Positions 22,109 through 34,743 of a stretch of 64,000 bases of DNA are shown in pieces. Under the pieces are notes generated by a model. That model saw only the letters and a program-made list of their open reading frames with translations, searched no databases and was not told the origin of the DNA. The stretch comes from Delphinus delphis (taxonomy: Eukaryota; Chordata; Mammalia; Artiodactyla; Delphinidae): the NCBI RefSeq assembly GCF_949987515.2, contig NW_027192650.1:4526001-4590000 (forward strand). The letters are read 5' to 3'. Position 1 is the stretch's first letter; each line of letters begins with the position of its first letter. A program made the position numbers and the translations under genes.

Positions 22109-23687
22109 TGCCGGGCCGGAACCAGATTAGGGCCTGAAGCCATCCTGCGGTGTTGCGGCCAGGTCACAAGAAAGCGAGTTGAAGAAAGGAGCTCAGGGGC
22201 ACTGTAATTCACAAACCTGCAGAGTTATAAATGACATCTATCATCCAAAAATAGACTGAAGTAAGCCTGCCAAGAGGACTTGAAAGCGGGGCAGAATTGC
22301 AGGAAACCGATTTCAGGAGGTAGACTGGAATTGCATTGAAAGCATAGGAAAAGAGGCAGAACGTCCACAATGATGCACTTGGCCAAGAAGGGCGTATGTG
22401 TTTTTTCCTGAATATATTCAGGAAAAAACGCATACGCCCTTTTTGGCCAACCAAGCAAGCTTGCAAAGGAAATCTGCACTACAATGAAGTCTCACTTCCC
22501 CCCGGTCAAAAGGGCCATCTGAAAAAAGTGTAAAATCCAGAAAGGCAGGACAGGCCATGGAGAACTGGGAACCTTGTTATGCTGATGGGCGGGATGTAAA
22601 TTGCCAACAACCACTCAGGAGAAGTGTATGGTGTTTCCTGAAACATCTAAAAAACAAAGCAACAGAGCCTAGGGCACTGCCACTTATGGTCCTATAGCTT
22701 AGGGAAATTAAAATTAAAAAGACACAGCCACCCCAAAGTTTGGGACGCCTCTGTTTACAAGAACCTCGTTTACAGTACAAGTTCAACATCACAGAAAGTG
22801 AAAAATGGATAAAGAAGTTTTTGTATTTACTTACAAAGCAATATCACTCAGCAATGAAATCTATGTCATCAGGCCCTTAGCATCACAATGAGTGGATTCA
22901 GGTATGATGATTCTAACTGAAATAAATCACACAGAAAAAGAAACATCATAAGATATCAGTAATACACGGAATGTAAACTTGGCTACACAGGAACTGAATT
23001 ACAGAACAGAACAGGGTCTCAAATTTAGAAAACCAACTTATGCTTGCTTAAGGGTAAAGGAGAGTTGGGGTGCTGCATAAAACCAGAGATTGAAATGAGC
23101 ACAGATAAAGTTCCTTAAGTCAAATATGGAATAGACAAGAGCTACTCCTTGCTCAATGAAATGGACTCAACACCGCATATTAAACGCCTAAGAATGTAAC
23201 TGACTAGTAAGTATCTTAAAACCTATGGATTGCTATGTCTCCGAAAGAGAATCAAGCATGTGTACAGGGGCATAAACGCAGCAGTGATAGGATTGGAGAC
23301 GTTCGGTGAGCAAATGAAGACCCTTTGAAGTCATATTGCATGGTACCCATTACACGGGTCTTAACTCTCCAGGTTTAAGGTATTCTTCCTTCAGCTAAAA
23401 CATGCATGTGGAACCCAAGTATGATCAACCATGTGAACGGGAGACGTGTTCAAATATGTCTCAGTTTTCCTCCCCTGGTACTCGGGTGCAACATTCCAGA
23501 CGCTTTACTAACACTCTCCCGACTTGGAGAGTCAGTCCCTTTAAACTCCTGTTTGGCCCAGTTTGCAATTTCTGCGGAAGATGAACAGGAATAGCGAGAA
23601 CCAATGAGAGACTAGCTGGAGGTGTCTGGACGGGCAAATTTAACTCTCATTTCCCACCAGGAAGAGGAATTAACCAAAGGCTCAGCG
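22109..23687 (+). repeat. Satellite monomer 15 (family A)
   Basis: 1579 bp, J2 start, palindrome 22379-22450 with two unmatched left-arm changes (22387 G, 22399 T). Shares AAGAAGTTTTTGTATTTAC near 22814 with monomer 13. Confidence 0.95.
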
Positions 23688-25267
23688 TGCCGTGCCGGAA
23701 CCAGATTAGGGCCTGAAGCCATCCTGCGGTGTTGCGGCCAGCTCAAAAGAAACCGAGTTGAAGAAAGGAGCTCAGGGGCACTGTAATTCACAAACCTGCA
23801 GAGTTATAAATGACAGCTATCGTCCAAAAATATACTGAAGTAAGGCTGCCAAGAGGACTTGAAAGCGGGGCAGAATTGCAGGAAACCGATTTCAGGAGGT
23901 AGACTGGAATTGCATTGAAAGCATAGGAAAAGAGGCAGAACGTCCACAATGATGCACTTGGCCAAAAAGGGCGTATGCGTTTTTTCCTGAATATATTCAG
24001 GAAAAAACGCATACGCCCTTTTTGGCCAACCAAGCAAGCTTGCAAAGGAAATCTGCACTACAATGAAGTCTCACTTCCCCCTGGTCAAAAGGGCCATCTG
24101 AAAAAAGTGTAAAATCCAGAAAGGCAGTACAGGCCATTGAGAACTGGGAGCCTTGTTATGCTGATGGGCGGGATGTAAATTGCCAACAGACACTTGGGAG
24201 AAGTGTATGGTGTTTCCTGCAACATCTAAAAAACAAAGCAACAGAGCCTAGGGCACTTCCACTTATGGTCCTATAGCTTAGGGAAATTAAAATCAAAAAG
24301 ACACAGCCACCCCAAAGTTTGGAACGGCTCTGTTTACAAGAACCTCTTTTACCGTACAAGTTCAACATCGCAGAAAGTGAAAAATGGATAAAGAACTTGT
24401 GGTACTTACGTACAATGCAGTATCACTCAGCAATGAAATCTATGTCATCAGGCACGTAGCAGCATAATGAGTAGATTCAGATACGATGATTCTAACTGAA
24501 ATAAGTCACACAGAAAAAGAAACATCATAAGATATCACTAATACACGGAATGTAAACTTGGCTACACAGGAACTGAATTCCAAAACAGAACAGGTTCTCA
24601 AATTTAGAAAACCAACTTATGCTTGCTTAAGGGGAAAGGTGAGTTGGGTTGCTGCATAAAACCAGAGATTGAAATGAGCACAGATAAAGTTCCTTAAGCC
24701 AAATATGGAATAGACAAGAGCCACTCCTTGCTCAACGAAATGGACTCAACACCGCATATTAAAAGCCTAAGAATGTACCTGACTAGTAAGTATCTTAAAA
24801 CCTATGGATTGCTATGTCTCCGAAAGAGAATCAAGCATGTGTACAGGGGCATAAACGCAGCAGTGATAGGATTGGAGAGGTTCGGTGAGCAAATGAAGAC
24901 CCTTTGAAGTCATATTGCATGGTACCCATTCCACGGGTTTCAATTACCCAGGTTTTAGGTATTCTTCCTTCAGCTAAAACATGCATGTGGAACCCAGAGT
25001 ATGATCAACCATGTGATCGGGAGACGTGTTCAAATATGTCTCAGTTTTCCTCCCTTGGTACTCGGGTGCAACATTCCAGACGCTTTACTAACACTCTCCC
25101 CACTTGGAGAGTCAGCGCCTTTAACCTCCTGTTTGGCACAGTTTGCAATTTCTGCGGAAGATGAACAGGAATAGCGAGAACCAATGAGAGGCTAGCTGGA
25201 GGTGTCTGGACGGGCAAATTTAACTCTCATTTCCCAACAGGAAGAGGAAATAACCAAAGGCTCAGCG
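23688..25267 (+). repeat. Satellite monomer 16 (family B)
   Basis: 1580 bp, J3 start, palindrome 23958-24029 perfect. First B monomer in the window. Upstream markers GGCAGTACAGGCCATTGAG and CCTCTTTTACCGTAC precede the B tract. Confidence 0.95.
24396..25003 (+). mobile_element. B-type L1 tract and family-B marker cluster, copy 1
   Basis: Starts at CTTGTGGTACTTACGTACAA and runs through GATATCACTAATACACGG, CCAAAACAGAAC, AGCCACTCC and the CAATTACCCAGGTTTTAGG / CCCAGAGTATG cluster. At several sites it agrees with the remembered L1 consensus where A and C monomers do not (TACAATG, GATATCACT, AAAACAGAA). Confidence 0.85.
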
Positions 25268-26846
25268 TGCCGTACCGGAACCAGATTAGGGCCTGAAGTC
25301 ATCCTGCGGTGTTGCGGCCAACTCAAAAGAAAGCGAGTTGAAGAAAGGAGCTCAGGGGCACTGTAATTCACAAACCTGCAGAGTTATAAATGACAGCTCT
25401 CGTCCAAAAATAGACTGAAGTAAGGCTGCCAAGAGGACTTGAAAGCGGGGCAGAATTGCAGGAAACCGATTTCAGGAGGTAGACTGAAATTGCATTGAAA
25501 GCATAGGAAAAGAGGCAGAACGTCCACAATGATGCACTTGGCCAAAAAGGGCGTATGCGTTTTTTCCTGAATATATTCAGGAAAAAACGCATACGCCCTT
25601 TTTGGCCAACCAAGCAAGCTTGCAAAGGAAATCTGCACTACAATGAAGTCTCACTTCCCCCCGGTCAAAAGGGCCATCTGAAAAAAGTGTAAAATCCAGA
25701 AAGGCAGGACAGGCCATGGAGAACTGGGAGCCTTGTTATGCTGATGGGCGGGATGTAAATTGCCAACAGACACTTGGGAGAAGTGTATGGTGTTTCCTGA
25801 AACATCTAAAAAACAAAGCAACAGAACCTAGGGCACTGCCACTTATGGTCCTATAGCTTAGGGAAATTAAAATCAAAAAGACACAGCCACCCCAAAGTTT
25901 GGGACGCCTCTGTTTACAAGAACCTCGTTTACAGTACAAGTTCAACATCGCAGAAAGTGAAAAATGGATAAAGAAGTTGTGGTATTTACTTACAAAGCAA
26001 TATCACTCAGCAATGAAATCTATGTCATCAGGCCCTTAGCATCACAATGAGTGGATTCAGGTATGATGATTCTAACTGAAATAAGTCACACAGAAAAAGA
26101 AACATCATAAGATATCAGTAATACACGGAATGTAAACTTGGCTACACAGGAACTGAATTACAGAACAGAACAGGGTCTCAAATTTAGAAAACCAACTTAT
26201 GCTTGCTTAAGGGTAAAGGTGAGTTGGGGTGCTGCATAAAACCAGAGATTGAAATGAGCACAGATAAAGTTCCTTAAGTCAAATATGGAATAGACAAGAG
26301 CTACTCCTTGCTCAACGAAATGGACTCAACACCGCATATTAAACGTCTAAGAATGTACCTGACTAGTAAGTATCTTAAAACCTATGGATTGCTATGTCTC
26401 CGAAAGAGAATCAAGCATGTGTACAGGGGCATAAACGCAGCAGTGATAGGATTGGAGAGGTTCGGTGAGCAAATGAAGACCCTTTGAAGTCATATTGCAT
26501 GGTACCCATTACACGGGTCTTAACTCTCCAGGTTTAAGGTATTCTTCCTTCAGCTAAAACATGCATGTGGAACCCAAGTATGATCAACCATGTGAACGGG
26601 AGACGTGTTCAAATATGTCTCAGTTTTCCTCCCCTGGTACTCGGGTGCAACATTCCAGACGCTTTACTAACACTCTCCCCACTTGGAGAGTCAGCGCCTT
26701 TAACCTCCTGTTTGGCCCAGTTTGCAATTTCTGCGGAAGATGAACAGGAATAGTGAGAACCAATGAGAGGCTAGCTGGAGGTGTTTGGACGGGCAAATTT
26801 AACTCTCATTTCCCACCAGGAAGAGGAAATAACCAAAGGCTCAGCG
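25268..26846 (+). repeat. Satellite monomer 17 (family A)
   Basis: 1579 bp, J4 start as expected after a B monomer, palindrome 25538-25609 perfect. GACAGCTCTCGTCC near 25392 and GACTGAAATTGC near 25483; the latter is shared with monomer 23. Confidence 0.95.
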
Positions 26847-28426
26847 TGCCGTGCCGGAACCAGATTAGGGCCTGAAGCCGTCCTGCGGTGTTGCGGCCAG
26901 GTCACAAGAAAGCAAGTTGAAGAAAGGAGCTCAGGGGCACTGTAATTCACAAACCTGCAGAGTTATAAATGACAGCTATCGTCCAAAAATAGACTGAAGT
27001 AAGGCTGCCAAGAGGACTTGAAAGCGGGGCAGAATTGCAGGAAACCGATTTCAGGAGGTAGACTGGAATTGCATTGAAAGCATGGGAAAAGAGGCAGAAC
27101 GTCCACAATGATGCACTTGGCCAAAAAGGGCGTATGCGTTTTTTCCTGAATATATTCAGGAAAAAACGCATACGCCCTTTTTGGCCAACCAAGCAAGCTT
27201 GCAAAGGAAATCTGCACTACAATGAAGTCTCACTTCCCCGCGGTCAAAAGGGCCATCTGAAAAAAGTGTAAAATCCAGAAAGGCAGGACAGGCAATGGAG
27301 AACTGGGAGCCTTGTTATGCTGATGGGCGGGATGTAAATTGCCAACAGACACTCGGGAGAAGTGTATGGTGTTTCCTGAAACATCTAAAAAACAAAGCAA
27401 CAGAACCTAGGGCACTTCCACTTATGGTCCTATAGCTTAGGGAAATTAAAATCAAAAAGACACAGCCACCCCAAAGTTTGGAAGGGCTCTGTTTACAAGA
27501 ACCTCGTTTACAGTACAAGTTCAACATCGCAGAAAGTGAAAAATGGATAAAGAAGTTGTGGTATTTACTTACAAAGCAATATCACTCAGCAATGAAATCT
27601 GTGTCATCAGGCCCTTAGCAGCACAATGAGTGGATTCAGGTATGATGATTCTAACTGAAGTAAGTCACACAGAAAAAGAAACATCATAAGATATCAGTAA
27701 TACACGGAATGGAAACTTGGCTACACAGGAACTGAATTACAGAACAGAACAGGGTCTCAAATTTAGAAAACCAACTTATGCTTGCTTAAGGGGAAAGGTG
27801 AGTTGGGGTGCTGCATAAAACCAGAGATTGAAATGAGCACAGATAAAGTTCCTTAAGTCAAATATGGAATAGACAAGAGCTACTCCTTGCTCAACGAAAT
27901 GGACTCAACACCGCATATTAAACGCCTAAGAATGTACCTGACTTGTAAGTATCTTAAAACCTATGGATTGCTATGTCTCCGAAAGAGAATCAAGCATGTG
28001 TACAGGGGCATAAACGCAGCAGTGATAGGATTGGAGAGGTTCGGTGAGCAAATGAAGACCCTTTGAAGTCATATTGCATGGTACCCTTTCCACGGGTTTC
28101 AACTACCCAGGTTTAAGGTATTCTTCCTTCAGCTAAAACATGCATGTGGAACCTAGAGTATGATCAACCATGTGATCGGGAGACGTGTTCAAATATGTCT
28201 CAGTTTTCCTCCCCTGGTACTCGGGTGCAACATTCCAGACGCTTTACTAACACTCTCCCCACTTGGAGAGTCAGCGCCTTTAACCTCCTGTTTGGCCCAG
28301 TTTGCAATTTCTGCGGAAGATGAACAGGAATAGCGAGAACCAATGAGAGGCTAGCTGGAGGTGTCTGGACGGGCAAATTTAACTCTCATTTCCCACCAGG
28401 AAGAGGAATTAACCAAAGGCTCAGCA
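26847..28426 (+). repeat. Satellite monomer 18 (family C)
   Basis: 1580 bp, J1 start, palindrome 27117-27188 perfect. AGCATGGGAAAAG near 27079 opens a short + strand frame across the palindrome; not considered a gene. Confidence 0.95.
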
Positions 28427-30005
28427 TGCCGGGCCGGAACCAGATTAGGGCCTGAAGCCATCCTGCGGTGTTGCGGCCAGGTCACAAGAAAGCGAGTTGA
28501 AGAAAGGAGCTCAGGGGCACTGTAATTCACAAACCTGCAGAGTTATAAATGACAGCTATCGTCCAAAAATAGACTGAAGTAAGGCTGCCAAGAGGACTTG
28601 AAAGCGGGGCAGAATTGCAGGAAACCGATTTCAGGAGGTAGACTGGAATTGCATTGAAAGCATAGGAAAAGAGGCAGAACGTCCACAATGATGCACTTGG
28701 CCAAAAAGGGCGTATGCGTTTTTTCCTGAATATATTCAGGAAAAAACGCATACGCCCTTTTTGGCCAACCAAGCAAGCTTGCAAAGGAAATCTGCACTAC
28801 AATGAAGTCTCACTTCCCCCCGGTCAAAAGGGCCATCTGAAAAAAGTGTAAAATCCAGAAAGGCAGGACAGGCCATGGAGAACTGGGAGCCTTGTTATGC
28901 TGATGGGCGGGATGTAAATTGCCAACAGACACTCGGGAGAAGTGTATGGTGTTTCCTGAAACATCTAAAAAACAAAGCAACAGAGCCTAGGGCACTGCCA
29001 CTTATGGTCCTATAGCTTAGGGAAATTAAAATAAAAAAGACACAGCCACCCCAAAGTTTGGGACGCCTCTGTTTACAAGAACCTCGTTTACAGTACAAGT
29101 TCAACATCGCAGAAAGTGAAAAATGGATAAAGAAGTTGTGGTATTTACTTACAAAGCAATATCACTCAGCAATGAAATCTATGTCATCAGGCCCTTAGCA
29201 TTACAATGAGTGGATTCAGGTATGATGATTCTAACTGAAATAAGTCACACAGAAAAAGAAACATCATAAGATATCAGTAATACACGGAATGTAAACTTGG
29301 CTACACAGGAACTGAATTACAGAACAGAACAGGGTCTCAAATTTAGAAAACCAACTTATGCTTGCTTAAGGGGAAAGGTGAGTTGGGGTGCTGCATAAAA
29401 CCAGAGATTGAAATGAGCACAGATAAAGTTCCTTAAGTCAAATATGGAATAGACAAGAGCTACTCCTTGCTCAACGAAATGGACTCAACACCGCATATTA
29501 AACGCCTAAGAATGTACCTGACTAGTAAGTATCTTAAAACCTATGGATTGCTATGTCTCCGAAAGAGAATCAAGCATGTGTACAGGGGCATAAACGCAGC
29601 AGTGATAGGATTGGAGACGTTCGGTGAGCAAATGAAGACCCTTTGAAGTCATATTGCATGGTACCCATTACACGGGTCTTAACTCTCCAGGTTTAAGGTA
29701 TTCTTCCTTCAGCTAAAACATGCATGTGGAACCCAAGTATGATCAACCATGTGAACGGGAGACGTGTTCAAATATGTCTCAGTTTTCCTCCCCTGGTACT
29801 CGGGTGCAACATTCCAGACGCTTTACTAACACTCTCCCGACTTGGAGAGTCAGTCCCTTTAAACTCCTGTTTGGCCCAGTTTGCAATTTCTGAGGAAGAT
29901 GAACAGGAATAGCGAGAACCAATGAGAGGCTAGCTGGAGGTGTCTGGACGGGCAAATTTAACTCTCATTTCCCACCAGGAAGAGGAATTAACCAAAGGCT
30001 CAGCG
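28427..30005 (+). repeat. Satellite monomer 19 (family A)
   Basis: 1579 bp, J2 start, palindrome 28697-28768 perfect. TAGCATTACAATGAG near 29197 links it to monomers 20 and 21. Confidence 0.95.
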
Positions 30006-31584
30006 TGCCGTGCCGGAACCAGATTAGGGCCTGAAGCCATCCTGCAGTGTTGCGGCCAGCTCAAAAGAAAGCGAGTTGAAGAAAGGAGCTCAGGGGCACT
30101 GTAATTCACAAACCTGCAGAGTTATAAATGACAGCTATCGTCCAAAAATAGACTGAAGTAAGGCTGCCAAGAGGACTTGAAAGCGGGGCAGAATTGCAGG
30201 AAACCGATTTCAGGAGGTAGACTGGAATTGCATTGAAAGCATAGGAAAAGAGGCAGAACGTCCACAATGATGCACTTGGCCAAAAAGGGCGTATGCGTTT
30301 TTTCCTGAATATATTCAGGAAAAAACGCATACGCCATTTTTGGCCAACCAAGCAAGCTTGCAAAGGAAATCTGCACTACAATGAAGTCTCACTTCCCCCT
30401 GGTCAAAAGGGCCATCTGAAAAAAGTGCAAAATCCAGAAAGGCAGTACAGGCCATTGAGAACTGGGAGCCTTGTTATGCTGATGGGCGGGATGTAAATTG
30501 CCAACAGACACTTGGGAGAAGTGTATGGTGTTTCCTGAAACATCTAAAAAACAAAGCAACAGAGCCCAGGGCACTTCCACTTATGGTCCTATAGCTTAGG
30601 GAAATTAAAATCAAAAAGACACAGCCACCCCAAAGTTTGGAACGGCTCTGTTTACAAGAACCTCTTTTACCGTACAAGTTCAACATCGCAGAAAGTGAAA
30701 AATGGATAAAGAAGTTGTGGTATTTACTTACAAAGCAATATCACTCAGCAATGAAATCTATGTCATCAGGCCCTTAGCATTACAATGAGTGGATTCAGGT
30801 ATGATGATTCTAACTGAAATAAGTCACACAGAAAAAGAAACATCATAAGATATCAGTAATACACGGAATGTAAACTTGGCTACACAGGAACTGAATTACA
30901 GAACAGAACAGGGTCTCAAATTTAGAAAACCAACTTATGCTTGCTTAAGGGGAAAGGTGAGTTGGGGTGCTGCATAAAACCAGAGATTGAAATGAGCACA
31001 GATAAAGTTCCTTAAGTCAAATATGGAATAGACAAGAGCTACTCCTTGCTCAACGAAATGGACTCAACACCGCATATTAAACGCCTAAGAATGTACCTGA
31101 CTAGTAAGTATCTTAAAACCTATGGATTGCTATGTCTCCGAAAGAGAATCAAGCATGTGTACAGGGGCATAAACGCAGCAGTGATAGGATTGGAGAGGTT
31201 CGGTGAGCAAATGAAGACCCTTTGAAGTCATATTGCATGGTACCCATTACACGGGTCTTAACTCTCCAGGTTTAAGGTATTCTTCCTTCAGCTAAAACAT
31301 GCATGTGGAACCCAAGTATGATCAACCATGTGAACGGGAGACGTGTTCAAATATGTCTCAGTTTTCCTCCCCTGGTACTCGGGTGCAACATTCCAGACGC
31401 TTTACTAACACTCTCCCGACTTGGAGAGTCAGTCCCTTTAAACTCCTGTTTGGCCCAGTTTGCAATTTCTGCGGAAGATGAACAGGAATAGCGAGAACCA
31501 ATGAGAGACTAGCTGGAGGTGTCTGGACGGGCAAATTTAACTCTCATTTCCCACCAGGAAGAGGAATTAACCAAAGGCTCAGCG
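30006..31584 (+). repeat. Satellite monomer 20 (family A)
   Basis: 1579 bp, J3 start. Palindrome 30276-30347 carries the right-arm change GCCATTTTTGG, also found in monomers 6, 21, 27 and 36. Confidence 0.95.
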
Positions 31585-33163
31585 TGCCGTGCCGGAACCA
31601 GATTAGGGCCTGAAGCCATCCTGCGGTGTTGCGGCCAGCTCAAAAGAAAGCGAGTTGAAGAAAGGAGCTCAGGGGCACTGTAATTCACAAACCTGCAGAG
31701 TTATAAATGACAGCTATCGTCCAAAAATAGACTGAAGTAAGGCTGCCAAGAGGACTTGAAAGCGGGGCAGAATTGCAGGAAACCGATTTCAGGAGGTAGA
31801 CTGGAATTGCATTGAAAGCATAGGAAAAGAGGCAGAACGTCCACAATGATGCACTTGGCCAAAAAGGGCGTATGCGTTTTTTCCTGAATATATTCAGGAA
31901 AAAACGCATACGCCATTTTTGGCCAACCAAGCAAGCTTGCAAAGGAAATCTGCACTACAATGAAGTCTCACTTCCCCCTGGTCAAAAGGGCCATCTGAAA
32001 AAAGTGTAAAATCCAGAAAGGCAGTACAGGCCATTGAGAACTGGGAGCCTTGTTATGCTGATGGGCGGGATGTAAATTGCCAACAGACACTTGGGAGAAG
32101 TGTATGGTGTTTCCTGAAACATCTAAAAAACAAAGCAACAGAGCCCAGGGCACTTCCACTTATGGTCCTATAGCTTAGGGAAATTAAAATCAAAAAGACA
32201 CAGCCACCCCAAAGTTTGGAACGGCTCTGTTTACAAGAACCTCTTTTACCGTACAAGTTCAACATCGCAGAAAGTGAAAAATGGATAAAGAAGTTGTGGT
32301 ATTTACTTACAAAGCAATATCACTCAGCAATGAAATCTATGTCATCAGGCCCTTAGCATTACAATGAGTGGATTCAGGTATGATGATTCTAACTGAAATA
32401 AGTCACACAGAAAAAGAAACATCATAAGATATCAGTAATACACGGAATGTAAACTTGGCTACACAGGAACTGAATTACAGAACAGAACAGGGTCTCAAAT
32501 TTAGAAAACCAACTTATGCTTGCTTAAGGGGAAAGGTGAGTTGGGGTGCTGCATAAAACCAGAGATTGAAATGAGCACAGATAAAGTTCCTTAAGTCAAA
32601 TATGGAATAGACAAGAGCTACTCCTTGCTCAACGAAATGGACTCAACACCGCATATTAAACGCCTAAGAATGTACCTGACTAGTAAGTATCTTAAAACCT
32701 ATGGATTGCTATGTCTCCGAAAGAGAATCAAGCATGTGTACAGGGGCATAAACGCAGCAGTGATAGGATTGGAGAGGTTCGGTGAGCAAATGAAGACCCT
32801 TTGAAGTCATATTGCATGGTACCCATTACACGGGTCTTAACTCTCCAGGTTTAAGGTATTCTTCCTTCAGCTAAAACATGCATGTGGAACCCAAGTATGA
32901 TCAACCATGTGAACGGGAGACGTGTTCAAATATGTCTCAGTTTTCCTCCCCTGGTACTCGGGTGCAACATTCCAGACGCTTTACTAACACTCTCCCGACT
33001 TGGAGAGTCAGTCCCTTTAAACTCCTGTTTGGCCCAGTTTGCAATTTCTGCGGAAGATGAACAGGAATAGCGAGAACCAATGAGAGACTAGCTGGAGGTG
33101 TCTGGACGGGCAAATTTAACTCTCATTTCCCACCAGGAAGAGGAATTAACCAAAGGCTCAGCG
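31585..33163 (+). repeat. Satellite monomer 21 (family A)
   Basis: 1579 bp, J3 start, palindrome 31855-31926 with the same right-arm change as monomer 20; nearly identical to monomer 20 throughout. Confidence 0.95.
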
Positions 33164-34743
33164 TGCCGTGCCGGAACCAGATTAGGGCCTGAAGCCATCC
33201 TGCGGTGTTGCGGCCAGCTCAAAAGAAAGCGAGTTGAAGAAAGGAGCTCAGGGGCACTGTAATTCACAAACCTGCAGAGTTATAAATGACAGCTATCGTC
33301 CAAAAATAGACTGAAGTAAGGCTGCCAAGAGGACTTGAAAGCGGGGCAGAATTGCAGGAAACCGATTTCAGGAGGTAGACTGGAATTGCATTGAAAGCAT
33401 AGGAAAAGAGGCAGAACGTCCACAATGATGCACTTGGCCAAAAAGGGCGTATGCGTTTTTTCCTGAATATATTCAGGAAAAAACGCATACGCCCTTTTTG
33501 GCCAACCAAGCAAGCTTGCAAAGGAAATCTGCACTACAATGAAGTCTCACTTCCCCCTGGTCAAAAGGGCCATCTGAAAAAAGTGTAAAATCCAGAAAGG
33601 CAGTACAGGCCATTGAGAACTGGGAGCCTTGTTATGCTGATGGGCGGGATGTAAATTACCAACAGACACTTGGGAGAAGTGTATGGTGTTTCCTGAAACA
33701 TCTAAAAAACAAAGCAACAGAGCCCAGGGCACTTCCACTTATGGTCCTATAGCTTAGGGAAATTAAAATCAAAAAGACACAGCCACCCCAAAGTTTGGAA
33801 CGGCTCTGTTTACAAGAACCTCTTTTACCGTACAAGTTCAACATCGCAGAAAGTGAAAAATGGATAAAGAACTTGTGGTACTTACGTACAATGCAGTATC
33901 ACTCAGCAATGAAATCTATGTCATCAGGCACGTAGCAGCATAATGAGTAGATTCAGATACGATGATTCTAACTGAAATAAGTCACACAGAAAAAGAAACA
34001 TCATAAGATATCACTAATACACGGAATGTAAACTTGGCTACACAGGAACTGCATTCCAAAACAGAAGAGGTTCTCAAATTTAGAAAACCAACTTATGCTT
34101 GCTTAAGGGGAAATGTGAGTTCGGTTGCTGCATAAAACCATAGATTGAAATGAGCACAGATAAAGTTCCTTAAGCCAAATATGGAATAGACAAGAGCCAC
34201 TCCTTGCTCAACGAAATGGACTCAACACCGCATATTAAACGCCTAAGAATGTACCTGACTAGTAAGTATCTTAAAACCTATGGATTGCTATGTCTCCGAA
34301 AGAGAATCAAGCATGTGTACAGGGGCATAAACGCAGCAGTGATAGGATTGGAGAGGTTCGGTGAGCAAATGAAGACCCTTTGAAGTCATATTGCATGGTA
34401 CCCATTCCACGGGTTTCAATTACCCAGGTTTTAGGTATTCTTCCTTCAGCTAAAACATGCATGTGGAACCCAGAGTATGATCAACCATGTGATCGGGAGA
34501 CGTGTTCAAATATGTCTCAGTTTTCCTCCCTTGGTACTCGGGTGCAACATTCCAGACGCTTTACTAACACTCTCCCCACTTGGAGAGTCAGCGCCTTTAA
34601 CCTCCTGTTTGGCACAGTTTGCAATTTCTGCGGAAGATGAACAGGAATAGCGAGAACCAATGAGAGGCTAGCTGGAGGTGTCTGGACGGGCAAATTTAAC
34701 TCTCATTTCCCAACAGGAAGAGGAAATAACCAAAGGCTCAGCG
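33164..34743 (+). repeat. Satellite monomer 22 (family B)
   Basis: 1580 bp, J3 start, palindrome 33434-33505 perfect. The first half belongs to the amplified run; the B tract starts at 33872. Private changes: CTGCATTCC near 34050, AGAAGAGG near 34063 and GAGTTCGGTTGCTG near 34116. Confidence 0.95.
33872..34488 (+). mobile_element. B-type L1 tract and family-B marker cluster, copy 2
   Basis: Same tract as at 24396-25003, displaced by 9476 bp (six monomers), with CAATTACCCAGGTTTTAGG and CCCAGAGTATG. The following monomer again has a J4 start. Confidence 0.85.

Larger units (their letters stand above)
30006..33905 (+). repeat. Recently amplified run of near-identical monomers (20, 21 and first half of 22)
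   Basis: Three successive copies at exactly 1579-bp steps share ACAGAGCCCAGGGCACTTCC, GGCAGTACAGGCCATTGAG and CCTCTTTTACCGTAC. Only scattered differences were noticed between monomers 20 and 21, such as CTGCAGTG/CTGCGGTG and AGTGCAAAATC/AGTGTAAAATC. GAGCCCAGGG is private to this run. Confidence 0.85.
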
